Below, piece after piece: positions 48,582 to 57,965 of a stretch of 64,000 nt of DNA. Every line of letters begins with the position of its first letter. The stretch's first letter is position 1. The DNA comes from Clostridia bacterium (GTDB taxonomy: Bacteria; Bacillota; Clostridia; Oscillospirales; CAG-272). A program made the translations under genes and the position numbers. The stretch spans positions 80,971 through 144,970 of the forward strand of contig JAGBTY010000017.1 of the NCBI GenBank assembly GCA_017631085.1. Direction: 5' to 3'. Below the pieces are notes generated by a model. That model had not been told where the DNA came from and did no database searches. It saw only the letters and a program-made list of their open reading frames with translations.

Positions 48582-49367
48582 ATGAGCAACAAAGCGGTAG
48601 CGGACGGACTGATAATTCGGTCATATGCTTTGGGAAATGACAAAATACTTACCGTGCTTACTAAGGACGGACGGATAAGCATCATTGCCAAGGGTGCTAC
48701 GACTCCCAGAAGCAAGCTGTTGGCGGCTACAAATCTCTTTTCCTACGGAAACTTTGAGTTTTACGAAAAAAACGGCAAGAAATGGCTGTCGAACGGTTCG
48801 ATAAAGGAGAAATTTTCGGGAGTATATAATGATATACAAAGTCTGGCTCTTGCTTCCTACATAGTTGAGCTTGCAGTGGAGATAAGCGGTGAGGAGTGTG
48901 AGGCGTCCGAGCTTCTGGCTATGACTCTGAATACTCTTTACGTAATAGCCAACAGACTGAAGCCCGTGGACGTGATAAAAGCGGTATACGAGCTTTTCGC
49001 AGTTGACATATCCGGCTTTGCTCCTGACCTTTCGGGTTGCATCAGATGCGGAGGAACAGAGGGGAACGGGTTTTGGCTTGACGTTATGAACGGAGGAATC
49101 ATTTGTGAGAGGTGTATGAGCCGTAGTGGTGGAATAGAAAACACCGCAGAGCTTGATCCTCTTGATACGAGAAATATTTTGCTCCCTATTGACGCGTCCT
49201 CTTTAAGCGCGATGAGGTATTGCTTCAGAGCGTTGCCCAAAAGAAAATTCGCGTTTGAGCTGTCGGGCGGTGAAAGTCTTGCGAAATTCACAAGGGCATG
49301 TGAGGTATATCTTGTAAATCATCTTGAAAAATGCATATCACCTCTTGAATTTTATAGAAAAATGTAA
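48582..49367 (+). CDS. recO: DNA repair protein RecO
   Basis: A 261-residue protein that loads RecA on SSB-coated DNA with RecR/RecF. An N-terminal OB fold (about 1-80), a helical core, and a zinc site CxxC...CxxC (IRCGG, ICERC) are visible. The 122-bp gap after era contains a hairpin GCGGAGG/CCTCCCGC that may attenuate or process the mRNA. The start follows GAGGGG. Confidence 0.9.
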   Translation: MSNKAVADGLIIRSYALGNDKILTVLTKDGRISIIAKGATTPRSKLLAATNLFSYGNFEFYEKNGKKWLSNGSIKEKFSGVYNDIQSLALASYIVELAVEISGEECEASELLAMTLNTLYVIANRLKPVDVIKAVYELFAVDISGFAPDLSGCIRCGGTEGNGFWLDVMNGGIICERCMSRSGGIENTAELDPLDTRNILLPIDASSLSAMRYCFRALPKRKFAFELSGGESLAKFTRACEVYLVNHLEKCISPLEFYRKM

Positions 49368-49410
49368 TTTCAACCGATATTTATAATAATTGACAAATAT
49401 AGGATAGAAA

Positions 49411-51795
49411 ATGAAAATAACCGAAAAAACATTAAAGACACTTGAATTTGATAAAATAAGGCAGATGCTTTCGGATGTTTGTCCTACCGAGGGGGCATCA
49501 AAGCATGCTTTGTCTTTAAATCCTACAGATAGAGAAGACCTGGTAAGACAGAGACAGAGACGTACTACCGATGCAAGAAGGCTGTCTGACGCAAAGGGTA
49601 TGCCATCGTTCGGGCAGGTCACTGATATAGAAGATGTTTGTGAGAGAGCTCTCAAGGGAGCTATTCTTACTCCAAGAGAGTTGCTTGACGTAGCGACTGT
49701 ATTGAGAAGCTCAAGAATGCTTCTCGAGTATATTCGCTCAAACAAGCTTTTTGATACGGTACTTGACGAAATATTCGAAAGACTTATTCCAAATCGTCAG
49801 CTTGAGGACAGAATAAGCCGTTCCATAATATCAGAAGAACTTATTTCGGACGAAGCAAGTCCTACCCTCTCGGAGATAAGACGAAAGATAAGAGCAGGTA
49901 ATGCAAAGATAAAGGAAACACTTGCAAAATATATAGGTGGCTCTTACTCTAAATATCTGCAGGAAAATATAGTTACCCAACGAGGCGGCCGCTATGTTAT
50001 TCCCGTAAAAGCAGAATGCAGAAACGATATAAAAGGACTTATACACGACACGTCCTCATCCGGAGCTACTATTTTCGTAGAGCCAATGGCAGTTGTAGAA
50101 GCCAACAATGAGCTAAGAATGCTTGAGGCAAAAGAGGCTCATGAGATAGAAAGAATACTCGGAGAGCTTTCGGAGCTTGTTGGGAGTATCGCGCCAAGCC
50201 TTTCGCTTAATTACAGAAACATAACCGAGCTTGCTTTCATTTTCGGTTGCGGAGAGCTTTCAAGGAAAATGGAAGCGGTAGAGCCGAGTATCAATGAAGC
50301 AAAAAGGGAGTGTACGCTTATACGGGCAAGGCACCCTCTTATAGATAAAAAGCAGGTAGTGCCCATAAGCTTTGACATAGGAAATGAATACGATACACTT
50401 ATAATTACCGGACCTAATACCGGCGGAAAAACTGTAACACTGAAAACCCTTGGACTTTTCGCCGCTATGGCACAGTCGGGACTTCATATTCCCGCAGATG
50501 AGGGAAGTGGGCTTTGCATTTTTGAAAAAATACTTGTTGACCTCGGTGACGAGCAGAGCATAGAGCAGTCCCTCTCCACCTTCTCGTCTCACATGGTGAG
50601 TATTGTTTCGATGATCGAGGAGAAAAACGAACGATCTCTGGTGCTTTTTGACGAGCTTGGTGCGGGAACAGATCCGGTTGAGGGTGCGGCACTCGCAGTA
50701 GCTATTATTGAGGATGTAAGAGCTGCGGGAGCTTTCTGTCTTGCTACTACTCACTATACCGAGCTCAAGACTTATGCTATGGATACCGATGGGGTGTGTA
50801 ATGCCTCCTGCGAGTTTGATGTGGAGACATTGAAGCCTACCTATAAGCTGATAATAGGAACACCGGGTAAATCTAACGCCTTTGCCATTTCGGAAAAGCT
50901 TGGACTTCCCGAAAGGATAATAAAAAGAGCCTCGTCATATGTTGGAAGCGACTCAAAGCAGCTTGAGCGAATACTCGGTGAGCTTGAGGAAACAAGGCAG
51001 GCTGCAGAGAAAGAAAGACTCCAATCAATACGTGAACGTGAGGAATACGAGAGCTTTAAAAAAGAAGCAGAAGCAGAGTTGAAAAAGAGACTTGAGGCTT
51101 CTGAAAAAGAGACGGAGAGAGCTTCGAGAAAAGCGAGGGAGATGGTAGACAGTGCCAGGGCCACCTCCGACTTTATCATGGAGCAGCTTGAAAAGGTCAA
51201 AAAAGAGAGAGAGTCTCAAAAGCTCGGAGAGGAGCTTGAAAAGGCTCGACGCGAGATAAGAGAAAATCTCAGAATATACGGAGATAAGTTTGATCCCGTT
51301 GAGGATAGAGTGATCGAGAATTACAAGCTGCCGAGAGCACTCAAGCGCGGAGACGAAGTATTTATAGTGAGTCTCGGAAAGAGAGCAATACTTACTGAAG
51401 ATCCTGTCGGCTCAAAGGTAGAGGTTCAGGCGGGAATAATCAAGACAAGAGTAAAGGTATCAGACCTTCAGCTTGTTGAAAACGAGGTCACAGTCTCAAG
51501 CAACGGCAAAAAGAAAAAGACGTCGGAATATAAGGTTACGGTAAGTCGCGATTTCAGAGACGAGATAGATCTCAGAGGAATGACGGGTGACGAGGCGTGG
51601 AGCGCTGTGGATAAATATTTTGACGAAGCGGCTATGGCAGGATTTCATAACGTCAGACTAATTCACGGAAAGGGAACGGGCGCACTGCGAAACGCCATTT
51701 GGGGTTATCTTAAATCCGACAAGCGAGTAGCTACTTTCAGGATAGGTCGTTTCGGAGAGGGAGACGGCGGAGTTACTGTCGTAGAGCTGAAATGA
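49411..51795 (+). CDS. mutS2: MutS2 endonuclease
   Basis: A 794-residue MutS2. The ATPase has GPNTGGKTVTLKT (Walker A) and LFDELGAGTDPVEGAAL (Walker B); a coiled-coil region (about 510-640) and a C-terminal Smr domain (IDLRGMTGDEAW..., RLIHGKGTGALR) follow. MutS2 suppresses homologous recombination and in Bacillota rescues collided ribosomes. Full length; follows recO without a terminator, with only 43 bp between. Confidence 0.95.
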   Translation: MKITEKTLKTLEFDKIRQMLSDVCPTEGASKHALSLNPTDREDLVRQRQRRTTDARRLSDAKGMPSFGQVTDIEDVCERALKGAILTPRELLDVATVLRSSRMLLEYIRSNKLFDTVLDEIFERLIPNRQLEDRISRSIISEELISDEASPTLSEIRRKIRAGNAKIKETLAKYIGGSYSKYLQENIVTQRGGRYVIPVKAECRNDIKGLIHDTSSSGATIFVEPMAVVEANNELRMLEAKEAHEIERILGELSELVGSIAPSLSLNYRNITELAFIFGCGELSRKMEAVEPSINEAKRECTLIRARHPLIDKKQVVPISFDIGNEYDTLIITGPNTGGKTVTLKTLGLFAAMAQSGLHIPADEGSGLCIFEKILVDLGDEQSIEQSLSTFSSHMVSIVSMIEEKNERSLVLFDELGAGTDPVEGAALAVAIIEDVRAAGAFCLATTHYTELKTYAMDTDGVCNASCEFDVETLKPTYKLIIGTPGKSNAFAISEKLGLPERIIKRASSYVGSDSKQLERILGELEETRQAAEKERLQSIREREEYESFKKEAEAELKKRLEASEKETERASRKAREMVDSARATSDFIMEQLEKVKKERESQKLGEELEKARREIRENLRIYGDKFDPVEDRVIENYKLPRALKRGDEVFIVSLGKRAILTEDPVGSKVEVQAGIIKTRVKVSDLQLVENEVTVSSNGKKKKTSEYKVTVSRDFRDEIDLRGMTGDEAWSAVDKYFDEAAMAGFHNVRLIHGKGTGALRNAIWGYLKSDKRVATFRIGRFGEGDGGVTVVELK

Positions 51796-51809
51796 TATTT
51801 AAGGGATAT

Positions 51810-51840
51810 GGGGAAACTTTTTTATAAAGTTTCCCCATAA
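51810..51840 (+). terminator. Terminator of mutS2
   Basis: GGGGAAACTTT/AAAGTTTCCCC perfect 11-bp stem with a short loop; the T-run is weak, so efficiency is doubtful. Confidence 0.5.
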
Positions 51841-51893
51841 TAATTGCTACTAAAAATAAAGGTCAAAAATTATCGAAAAATTTCTCAAGGTAC

Positions 51894-51922
51894 TTGTTAA
51901 AAAAGAAAAAATGTGTTATAAT
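51894..51922 (+). promoter_or_regulatory. Promoter of prs
   Basis: TTGTTA (51894-51899) and TATAAT (51917-51922) with 17 bp. Confidence 0.65.
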
Positions 51923-52012
51923 AAAGGCAATCGGAGAGTTCGTACTACTTTTCGACACGCGGATAAAACAATATGAATATAAATGGCAAAAAAGAGTGCA
52001 GGGGGTTACAAA

Positions 52013-53158
52013 ATGAAAGAATCACAATATGCAGAGCTTAGTGTTATCGGTATGAAGGGTTGCGAGGAATTCGCGTCTCAGGTGGACTACTACCTCAAGG
52101 AGTGGAGACGCCACGGAGGAGACGAATCCTTTTTAGTAAATGTTGACTGCCCAAGATTTGGTACAGGCGAGGCAAAGGGACTCTTGCACCATTCGCTCAG
52201 AGGACACGATCTCTACATAATCTGCGATATGTTCAACCACGGAGTTAAGTATAAGATGTACGGTCAGGAAGTGCCTATGAGTCCTGATGACCACTATGCC
52301 GACCTTAAGAGAATAATTTCAGCAGCAATGGGAAAGACTCGCAGAATAACCGTAATAATGCCTATGCTTTACGAGGGTAGACAGCACAAGAGAAGCGGAA
52401 GAGAGTCTCTCGACTGTGCGTATATGCTTCAGGAGCTGGTTGCGATGGGAGTCAGCAATATCATAACCTTTGACGCACACGACCCAAGAGTTCAGAATGC
52501 TATCCCTCTTTCAGGCTTTGATGACGTAAGACCTACATACCAAATGATAAAATCGCTCGTCAAAAACGTTCCCGATGTTGTGATCGATAAGGAAGAGCTT
52601 ATGATAATTTCTCCTGACGAGGGCGCAATGGGAAGATGTATGTACTTCTCGTCGGTTCTCGGACTTGACATTGGTATGTTCTATAAGCGCCGCAACTATT
52701 CTGTGGTCGTAAACGGAAGAAACCCCATTGAAGCACACGAGTACCTCGGAAAAGACCTTACGGGTAAGGACGTTATAATCGTTGACGATATGATAGCATC
52801 AGGAGAGTCACTTATCGACGTAGCTCTTCAGCTCAAGGAAAAGGGAGCAAAGAGAATATTTGCGTTTGCTACATTCGGACTCTTTACCGACGGCCCTGAA
52901 AAATTCGACAAGGCACATGCAGATGGAATAATAGATAAGGTATTTACCACTAACCTCGTATACCGCCGTCCCGAACTCTTCTCGAGAGAATGGTACGTTG
53001 AGGTAAATATGTGTAAGTATGTTGCGTATATTGTAGACACACTTAACCACGACGAAACCCTTAGCGAACTTCTCAATCCCGTTAAGAGAATTCACAATCT
53101 TGTCGATAAGCACAAAAAGGGACATGATACTCAAATCAAGATGAGCTTTGACAACTAA
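52013..53158 (+). CDS. prs: Ribose-phosphate pyrophosphokinase, long form
   Basis: A 381-residue PRPP synthetase. The PRPP-binding loop is DVIIVDDMIASGES; the ATP-binding and ribose-phosphate region is recognisable, but FDAHDPRVQNAIP replaces the usual VDLHAGQIQGFF motif and the N-terminus is longer than in the 315-residue class I enzymes. It is probably still a PRPP synthetase, perhaps of a divergent group. The ATG at 52013 has AGGGGG 7 nt upstream; the in-frame ATG at 51983 lacks a ribosome binding site. Confidence 0.85.
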   Translation: MKESQYAELSVIGMKGCEEFASQVDYYLKEWRRHGGDESFLVNVDCPRFGTGEAKGLLHHSLRGHDLYIICDMFNHGVKYKMYGQEVPMSPDDHYADLKRIISAAMGKTRRITVIMPMLYEGRQHKRSGRESLDCAYMLQELVAMGVSNIITFDAHDPRVQNAIPLSGFDDVRPTYQMIKSLVKNVPDVVIDKEELMIISPDEGAMGRCMYFSSVLGLDIGMFYKRRNYSVVVNGRNPIEAHEYLGKDLTGKDVIIVDDMIASGESLIDVALQLKEKGAKRIFAFATFGLFTDGPEKFDKAHADGIIDKVFTTNLVYRRPELFSREWYVEVNMCKYVAYIVDTLNHDETLSELLNPVKRIHNLVDKHKKGHDTQIKMSFDN

Positions 53159-53170
53159 TAAAAATATTAC

Positions 53171-53202
53171 AAAAAAGGACATTTCAAAATGTCCTTTTTT
53201 TT
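53171..53202 (+). terminator. Terminator of prs
   Basis: Perfect stem AAAAAAGGACATTT/AAATGTCCTTTTTT with a tiny loop; long T-run. Confidence 0.85.
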
Positions 53203-53222
53203 AACTTTTTTGTCGAAAGCCA

Positions 53223-53251
53223 TTGATTTTCCAAACGATGTATGATAAAAT
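53223..53251 (+). promoter_or_regulatory. Promoter of the AraC gene at 53258
   Basis: TTGATT (53223-53228) and TAAAAT (53246-53251) with 17 bp. The predicted start is at or next to the first base of the start codon. Confidence 0.5.
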
Positions 53252-53257
53252 AAAAGC

Positions 53258-54145
53258 ATGAACGAAAAAAATAAAACATCAGACTCAATATTTAAGCTTG
53301 ACATAGGAGATGTCAGAGTTTCGGTGGTCAGATCCGATGGAAGTTTTAAAACGAGCCACGTGGATTCGGCGTCACGCAATGATTCTACACATTGGCTCAA
53401 AACTATCCATTCTCATGCGGGTTACGAGGTGTTCTTCATCTTAAACGGCAATCTCGACGTATACACAGAGGAGGGTACGGATAGCTATTCGCGTAAGGTA
53501 GTGATAATACCGCCGGGATTCAATCATTATACCCTGTCAAATGACAATAAATGCTATGTTTTGCTTTTTAGCATTTCACCGATTCAGAACAGAAGTGACG
53601 AGCAGTTCAGAAAGATCAGCAAATCTACTTTGGGTAATATTCTTGTGATGCCTATTTCTTCAAACGTGGAATTTTACGTGAGAAGACTGTCGGAAGCATT
53701 TGGAAGCGGAGAGTCTTACGACAAGGAATATATAGAGCCGCTTTTGACACTTGCGTTCCACGAAATATTCAAGTCGGTTTATACGGGAGAATCCGTATCT
53801 GCCGAACAGAACGAGACAAGAAGCAAGAAGGCAAGTCATTCGAGATACGTCAGTCTTATAGAAGCATACGTACAGAAGAATTATGCCGAAAGGATAAACC
53901 TTTCAACACTTGCAGGTGAGCTGTATCTCAGTACCAAACAAGTGTCGAGAATTATCAAAAAGGAATATGACTGCACCTTTTCCGAGCTTATTAACAGAAA
54001 AAGAATGTCTGCAGCGTGTATGCTTCTTAAAAACACTGATATGAAGATAAGTGATATAATAAAGCAGCTTAATTACACGTCTGAAAATTACTTTTACGTG
54101 CTCTTTAAGAAATATTACGGGGTATCTCCGAGAAATTACAGATAG
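53258..54145 (+). CDS. AraC-family transcriptional regulator (probably leaderless mRNA)
   Basis: A 295-residue regulator: N-terminal cupin pocket (HSHAGYEVFFILNGNLDVYTEEG and VIIPPGFNHYTL) and two C-terminal HTHs ending in SENYFYVLFKKYYGVSPRNYR. No Shine-Dalgarno precedes the ATG, and a promoter with a 17-bp spacer ends seven bases before it. An internal GTG downstream is less plausible because it would remove the first cupin strand. It is followed 22 bp later by the flavin reductase gene, possibly its partner. Confidence 0.85.
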   Translation: MNEKNKTSDSIFKLDIGDVRVSVVRSDGSFKTSHVDSASRNDSTHWLKTIHSHAGYEVFFILNGNLDVYTEEGTDSYSRKVVIIPPGFNHYTLSNDNKCYVLLFSISPIQNRSDEQFRKISKSTLGNILVMPISSNVEFYVRRLSEAFGSGESYDKEYIEPLLTLAFHEIFKSVYTGESVSAEQNETRSKKASHSRYVSLIEAYVQKNYAERINLSTLAGELYLSTKQVSRIIKKEYDCTFSELINRKRMSAACMLLKNTDMKISDIIKQLNYTSENYFYVLFKKYYGVSPRNYR

Positions 54146-54167
54146 TTACAAGGGAAATCCAAAGAAA

Positions 54168-54740
54168 ATGAAAAAGACCGTATGGAAAGGCGGAGCTCTT
54201 GTAGCTCCCGTGCCGCCCTGCATGGTAAGTTGCGGCGATGGCGAAAATTCAAACATAATAACTGTAGCGTGGACGGGAATAATAAACACCGTACCGCCAA
54301 AGACCTATATATCGGTAAGACCGACAAGACACTCTTACGGTCTTATAAAGGAGAGTGGGGAATTTGTTATAAACCTGACGCCCGCCTCGCTTGTCAGAGC
54401 AGCTGATAGTTGCGGTGTGTATACGGGAGCAAAGGTGGACAAATTCAAGAAATTCGGACTTACAAAAGAGGAAGCATCAGAGGTAAAGTGCCCTCTCATA
54501 TCTGAAAGCCCTTTGTCTCTTGAATGTAAGGTTACAGAAATAATTCCTCTCGGCTCGCATGACATGTTCCTTGCTGATGTGGTTGCTGTTGACGTTGATC
54601 CGTCGCTTATCGACGACAAAGGAAAGCTCCGGCTTGACAAGGCAGGACTTGCTGCCTTTGCTCACGGAGATTACTTTGAGCTTGGCAGAAAAATAGGAAG
54701 CTTTGGCTTTTCGGTAAGAAAAAAGAATAAACGGAAATAA
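54168..54740 (+). CDS. Flavin reductase-like FMN-binding protein
   Basis: A 190-residue protein of the flavin reductase (split-barrel) family, recognised from the NIITVAWTGI, KTYISVRPTRHSYGLI and FVINLTPASLVRAADSCG segments. Such proteins bind FMN and may supply reduced flavin to a monooxygenase; no such enzyme is nearby. It starts 22 nt after the AraC stop, with weak AAGGGAAA upstream, so it is probably cotranscribed. Confidence 0.87.
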   Translation: MKKTVWKGGALVAPVPPCMVSCGDGENSNIITVAWTGIINTVPPKTYISVRPTRHSYGLIKESGEFVINLTPASLVRAADSCGVYTGAKVDKFKKFGLTKEEASEVKCPLISESPLSLECKVTEIIPLGSHDMFLADVVAVDVDPSLIDDKGKLRLDKAGLAAFAHGDYFELGRKIGSFGFSVRKKNKRK

Positions 54741-54744
54741 AAAT

Positions 54745-54780
54745 AACGCGAAGCCGTTTCAAGTGCTTCGCGTTGTTTTT
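54745..54780 (+). terminator. Terminator of the flavin reductase gene
   Basis: AACGCGAAGC/GCTTCGCGTT perfect 10-bp stem with a 10-nt loop and T-run. Confidence 0.85.
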
Positions 54781-54804
54781 TATTTGTGAGCGATGTTAGT
54801 TGAA

Positions 54805-55014
54805 CTATCTGTCGTATGGCTTTCGCACGTCGGTGAGACCAAGAATATAGTCTGTTGATGTCTTGTAATATCTTGCAAGTGCAATTAAAAAATCAAGAGG
54901 GAGTTGTCTTTGCCCGTTTTCATATTGGGAATAAGTATTTTGCTTTATATGAAGAAGCTCGGCTATTTCTTTTTGCGTTTTGTCTGCGTCTTCTCTAAGG
55001 TCTCTGATCCTCAT
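54805..55014 (-). CDS. XRE-family HTH regulator
   Basis: A 69-residue protein that is almost only a helix-turn-helix (TQKEIAELLHIKQNTYSQYENGQRQLPLDFLIALARYY). GGAGG lies upstream of the ATG. It is divergent from the zinc-ribbon gene, with a palindromic site in the shared promoter region, which suggests autoregulation and control of that gene. Confidence 0.87.
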   Translation of the reverse strand: MRIRDLREDADKTQKEIAELLHIKQNTYSQYENGQRQLPLDFLIALARYYKTSTDYILGLTDVRKPYDR

Positions 55015-55058
55015 TTCTTATACCTCCAAAAATGCTTCTGTAAAATAATTATATGAAA

Positions 55059-55071
55059 TCTCATAATGAGA
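55059..55071. promoter_or_regulatory. Palindromic operator in XRE / zinc-ribbon intergenic region
   Basis: TCTCATAATGAGA is a perfect palindrome. A second imperfect copy, ATCTCAATTTGTGAT, lies between the -35 and -10 of the rightward promoter (55083-55097). Confidence 0.6.
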
Positions 55072-55073
55072 TA

Positions 55074-55102
55074 TTGACAAATATCTCAATTTGTGATAAA
55101 AT
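55074..55102 (+). promoter_or_regulatory. Promoter of the zinc-ribbon membrane protein
   Basis: TTGACA (55074-55079) and TAAAAT (55097-55102) with 17 bp; the spacer is occupied by an operator-like half-palindrome. Confidence 0.65.
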
Positions 55103-55134
55103 AATCTTGCAAAATAATTTTTGGAGGTTATTTT

Positions 55135-55440
55135 ATGAAATTTTGTTCGCATTGCGGAAAAGAAATTGTAGATGAGGCAATTGTTTGTCCACATTGTGGC
55201 TGTAGCGTTGTTTTAAATGATGTTAAAGGTCTTGAGCCTGACGAGATAAGTGTAGGATTTTGTATCCTGTCTGCGCTTATTCCTTTATTCGGGTTAATAT
55301 ATTGGGGAGTGAAGCATAAAGATACTCCAAGGAAAGCCAAGGCGTGTGGGATTACAGCCTTGATATCTTGGGGCGTGGGGCTGATCATATCCATTGCATC
55401 ATGCGCTTCAATGTTGTCTATCTTAGGAATGTATTTCTGA
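55135..55440 (+). CDS. Zinc-ribbon membrane protein of unknown function
   Basis: A 101-residue protein with an N-terminal zinc ribbon (KFCSHCGKEIVDEAIVCPHCG, two CxxC pairs) and two hydrophobic helices (GFCILSALIPLFGLIYW and ITALISWGVGLIISIASCA). Such small zinc-ribbon/TM proteins are common in Clostridia with no known function. GGAGG is upstream. It is probably controlled by the divergent XRE protein. Confidence 0.75.
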   Translation: MKFCSHCGKEIVDEAIVCPHCGCSVVLNDVKGLEPDEISVGFCILSALIPLFGLIYWGVKHKDTPRKAKACGITALISWGVGLIISIASCASMLSILGMYF

Positions 55441-55443
55441 ATC

Positions 55444-55483
55444 AAAAAAGACCGTACCATTGATTTTGGTACGGTCCTTTTTT
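55444..55483 (+). terminator. Terminator of the zinc-ribbon gene
   Basis: GACCGTACCA/TGGTACGGTC perfect 10-bp stem with flanking A-run and T-run. Confidence 0.85.
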
Positions 55484-55669
55484 GTCGTATAATTGAAAAA
55501 CGTGGAATTCTTAGTTGATTTTACCGAAACTAATATTGTTAACGTCGAACAAGGTCGATAAAAAAATGAAATACGATGAAGAATTTTTAAAAATGATACT
55601 AAAAACGACAAAGCTTTCATATACTTTTTGATAAAATATCCGTAACAGGTAAAACGGAGGTCAAAAGAA

Positions 55670-57889
55670 ATGGAAAAAACCGAAAAGGAAATAAACAATA
55701 ACGCCACGGAACCGAAAACAGAAAAAGAAAAGAGCCCACTATCTTTTGTTGGCAGAGGATTGCTATATACAGGAGCGGGGCTTTTGCTGGGAACGGCAGA
55801 GGTTGGTTTTTCAGCCGCACCTCTCGGCATGTCGCTTCTTTGTGCATCAGGTGTGGGAAATATACTTTTTGTTCTTCTCGGACTTTGCGTTGCCGTGCTT
55901 GAAACTTCAGCACCTCTGGTATATGTTACTTCATATGGCATTGCATTTTTGTTAAGACTTCTCGTATGTCTCAGTTTTTATACTCCCAACAAGGTGGGAG
56001 ATGAAAGAGAAAACAGACTTGGAGATGCGCTTCCGTTTCTATTTGATGAAAGCGTGGCATGGCGCGCTCTTGCGGCTGCAATAGGTGGCTTTCTTATTGG
56101 ATTTTACAGACTTGTTACAGGCGGTTTTCTGTATTACGACGTCTATTCCACTCTTGTTTTTTCTCTTGGTGGCGCAGCAGGTTGTATACTTCTTTCGGGA
56201 CTTTGGCGAAAAAGATACGGCAAGGTTGGAAGTTTTCCGTGGCAGATAGGATATATCTCACTTGTGTCCGCCCTTGTCTTTTCAAGCAACGATCTGAATA
56301 TTTACGGTATCTCACTTTCCTGCCTTGTTTGTTTTATGGGAACTCTTATCGCTTCTTACAGATACGGTGTATTTTGCGGAGTACTCGTGGGACTTGTAGG
56401 AGGACTTGTTTTTTCGGTAAGCTACGCCCCTCTATTTGTTTTTGCGGCGCTTACTGCTTCGGTTATCAGAAAAGCACCCATAGGTCTCGTTTCATTTGCT
56501 TCTTTTTGCGTTGGAATGGGTATAGCTTTTTACGTCAGACGGATAGCGGCTCTCGGTGAAGTAATGGGTGCATTGTTTACAGCATCGGTCCTTTTTTATA
56601 TGCTTGTCAAGATCTCGGCAATAAAGATAGCTGAAAAGAGCGATAAAACAGATACGACTGACGAGGTTATTGATACGGTGTACGAAGATGCTGACAGTGT
56701 AAGAGTCGTTAAAGCGGAGAGCTATTGCGATAGGGAATTGCTGGAGAAAAAAAGACTTGAGAGTGTTAGTGAGCGAATGAAGAGAATAGGGTATGCTTTT
56801 TCTTCGTTGTCGTCGGTAATGAGTGAAATGAACAAACGAATGGGCAAGGTCGGAAACAGAACTTCTGTGCGAACGGGTATGGATACCCTTGACAGAACCG
56901 AGATCTTTGCCGCTGATTACGATGCAATATCGGACCTTTTGGCAGATGCTATGGTGGTTGCAGAAAGTGATTGCGACATATCCCGTGAGTTTGAAGCTCG
57001 GATAATGGAAGAAATAGAAAAGGAATTTACAGAGATGGATATTCCCACGGTCGGAGTGTCTGTGTGGGGACAGAGAAAGAAGGTGGTTTCCTTCAGATGT
57101 GCGGAAAATGACTTTTTAAAACAAAACAAAAAAAGTTTTGATAGCATAGTAGAAAGAGTTCTTCCGGAGGTGACCTTCAAGAGCGAATTTTTAGGAGGTG
57201 AAAAGCTGGAATACTGTTGTACCGAAAAAATAAAAATATCCTTTGCTCATAGGATCGTGTCGGCTGCCGCTGAGGAAGAATATTGTGGTGACAGTGTGGG
57301 GGCGCTTTATGATGACGACGACAGATTTTTTGCATTTATCAGCGATGGAATGGGTTCGGGCAGGGAAGCGGCAGTCACTTCGGGATACGTATCTTTGTTT
57401 TTGTGCAAGCTCTTGGGGGCATCATGCCCGGCAAGCTCGGTAATAAAAATGATAAATTCCTTTTTAAGAGGAAGAAATTCGTCCAGCGAAGACGAGTGCT
57501 CGGCAACGGTTGACCTTATGGAGCTTGACACTTTAAGCGGAGCGGCAACCTTTTATAAGAGTGGCGCGTCACCCACGTACGTTTTCAGGAACGGCACGCT
57601 TTTCAAATTAAGGGCGAAATCGGCTCCTCTTGGAATACTTCGCGAGATGGGCGCGAGAAAGGTGAGCTTTGAAGTAAGCGAGGGAGATCTTATCGTTATG
57701 GTAAGTGACGGGGTTACGGGTGGAAAAGAGGAATGTCCGAGGCTTTTTGATACTGTGAGAGGTCTTTCAAAAAGCAGCTCGCCTGAGGACGTTGCAGATG
57801 CCATAGTAAAGTATGCAAAAAGTGAAGCGTCATGCGACGATATTTCGGTCATAGCAATACGTGTATCAAGTGAGGCAAAGGGAGCATAG
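55670..57889 (+). CDS. spoIIE: Stage II sporulation protein E
   Basis: A 739-residue membrane phosphatase that dephosphorylates SpoIIAA and so activates sigma-F in the forespore. About ten hydrophobic helices fill residues 20-330, a regulatory linker follows, and a PP2C-type phosphatase domain covers about 530-735, with the metal motif FISDGMGSGREA (residues near 560) and VSDGVTG near the end. Length is slightly below the B. subtilis protein. GGAGG precedes the ATG. It stands alone, not with the usual divIC neighbours. Confidence 0.93.
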   Translation: MEKTEKEINNNATEPKTEKEKSPLSFVGRGLLYTGAGLLLGTAEVGFSAAPLGMSLLCASGVGNILFVLLGLCVAVLETSAPLVYVTSYGIAFLLRLLVCLSFYTPNKVGDERENRLGDALPFLFDESVAWRALAAAIGGFLIGFYRLVTGGFLYYDVYSTLVFSLGGAAGCILLSGLWRKRYGKVGSFPWQIGYISLVSALVFSSNDLNIYGISLSCLVCFMGTLIASYRYGVFCGVLVGLVGGLVFSVSYAPLFVFAALTASVIRKAPIGLVSFASFCVGMGIAFYVRRIAALGEVMGALFTASVLFYMLVKISAIKIAEKSDKTDTTDEVIDTVYEDADSVRVVKAESYCDRELLEKKRLESVSERMKRIGYAFSSLSSVMSEMNKRMGKVGNRTSVRTGMDTLDRTEIFAADYDAISDLLADAMVVAESDCDISREFEARIMEEIEKEFTEMDIPTVGVSVWGQRKKVVSFRCAENDFLKQNKKSFDSIVERVLPEVTFKSEFLGGEKLEYCCTEKIKISFAHRIVSAAAEEEYCGDSVGALYDDDDRFFAFISDGMGSGREAAVTSGYVSLFLCKLLGASCPASSVIKMINSFLRGRNSSSEDECSATVDLMELDTLSGAATFYKSGASPTYVFRNGTLFKLRAKSAPLGILREMGARKVSFEVSEGDLIVMVSDGVTGGKEECPRLFDTVRGLSKSSSPEDVADAIVKYAKSEASCDDISVIAIRVSSEAKGA

Positions 57890-57936
57890 TGTTTCTTCCG
57901 TGAGAAACTTTAAATATTGGTGTGATTTAAATTATT

Positions 57937-57962
57937 AAAAGGGCAGGATATCCTGCCCTTTT
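57937..57962. terminator. Bidirectional terminator
   Basis: Perfect 13-bp palindromic stem AAAAGGGCAGGAT/ATCCTGCCCTTTT between converging spoIIE and the small RHH-like gene. Confidence 0.85.
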
Positions 57963-57965
57963 GGT

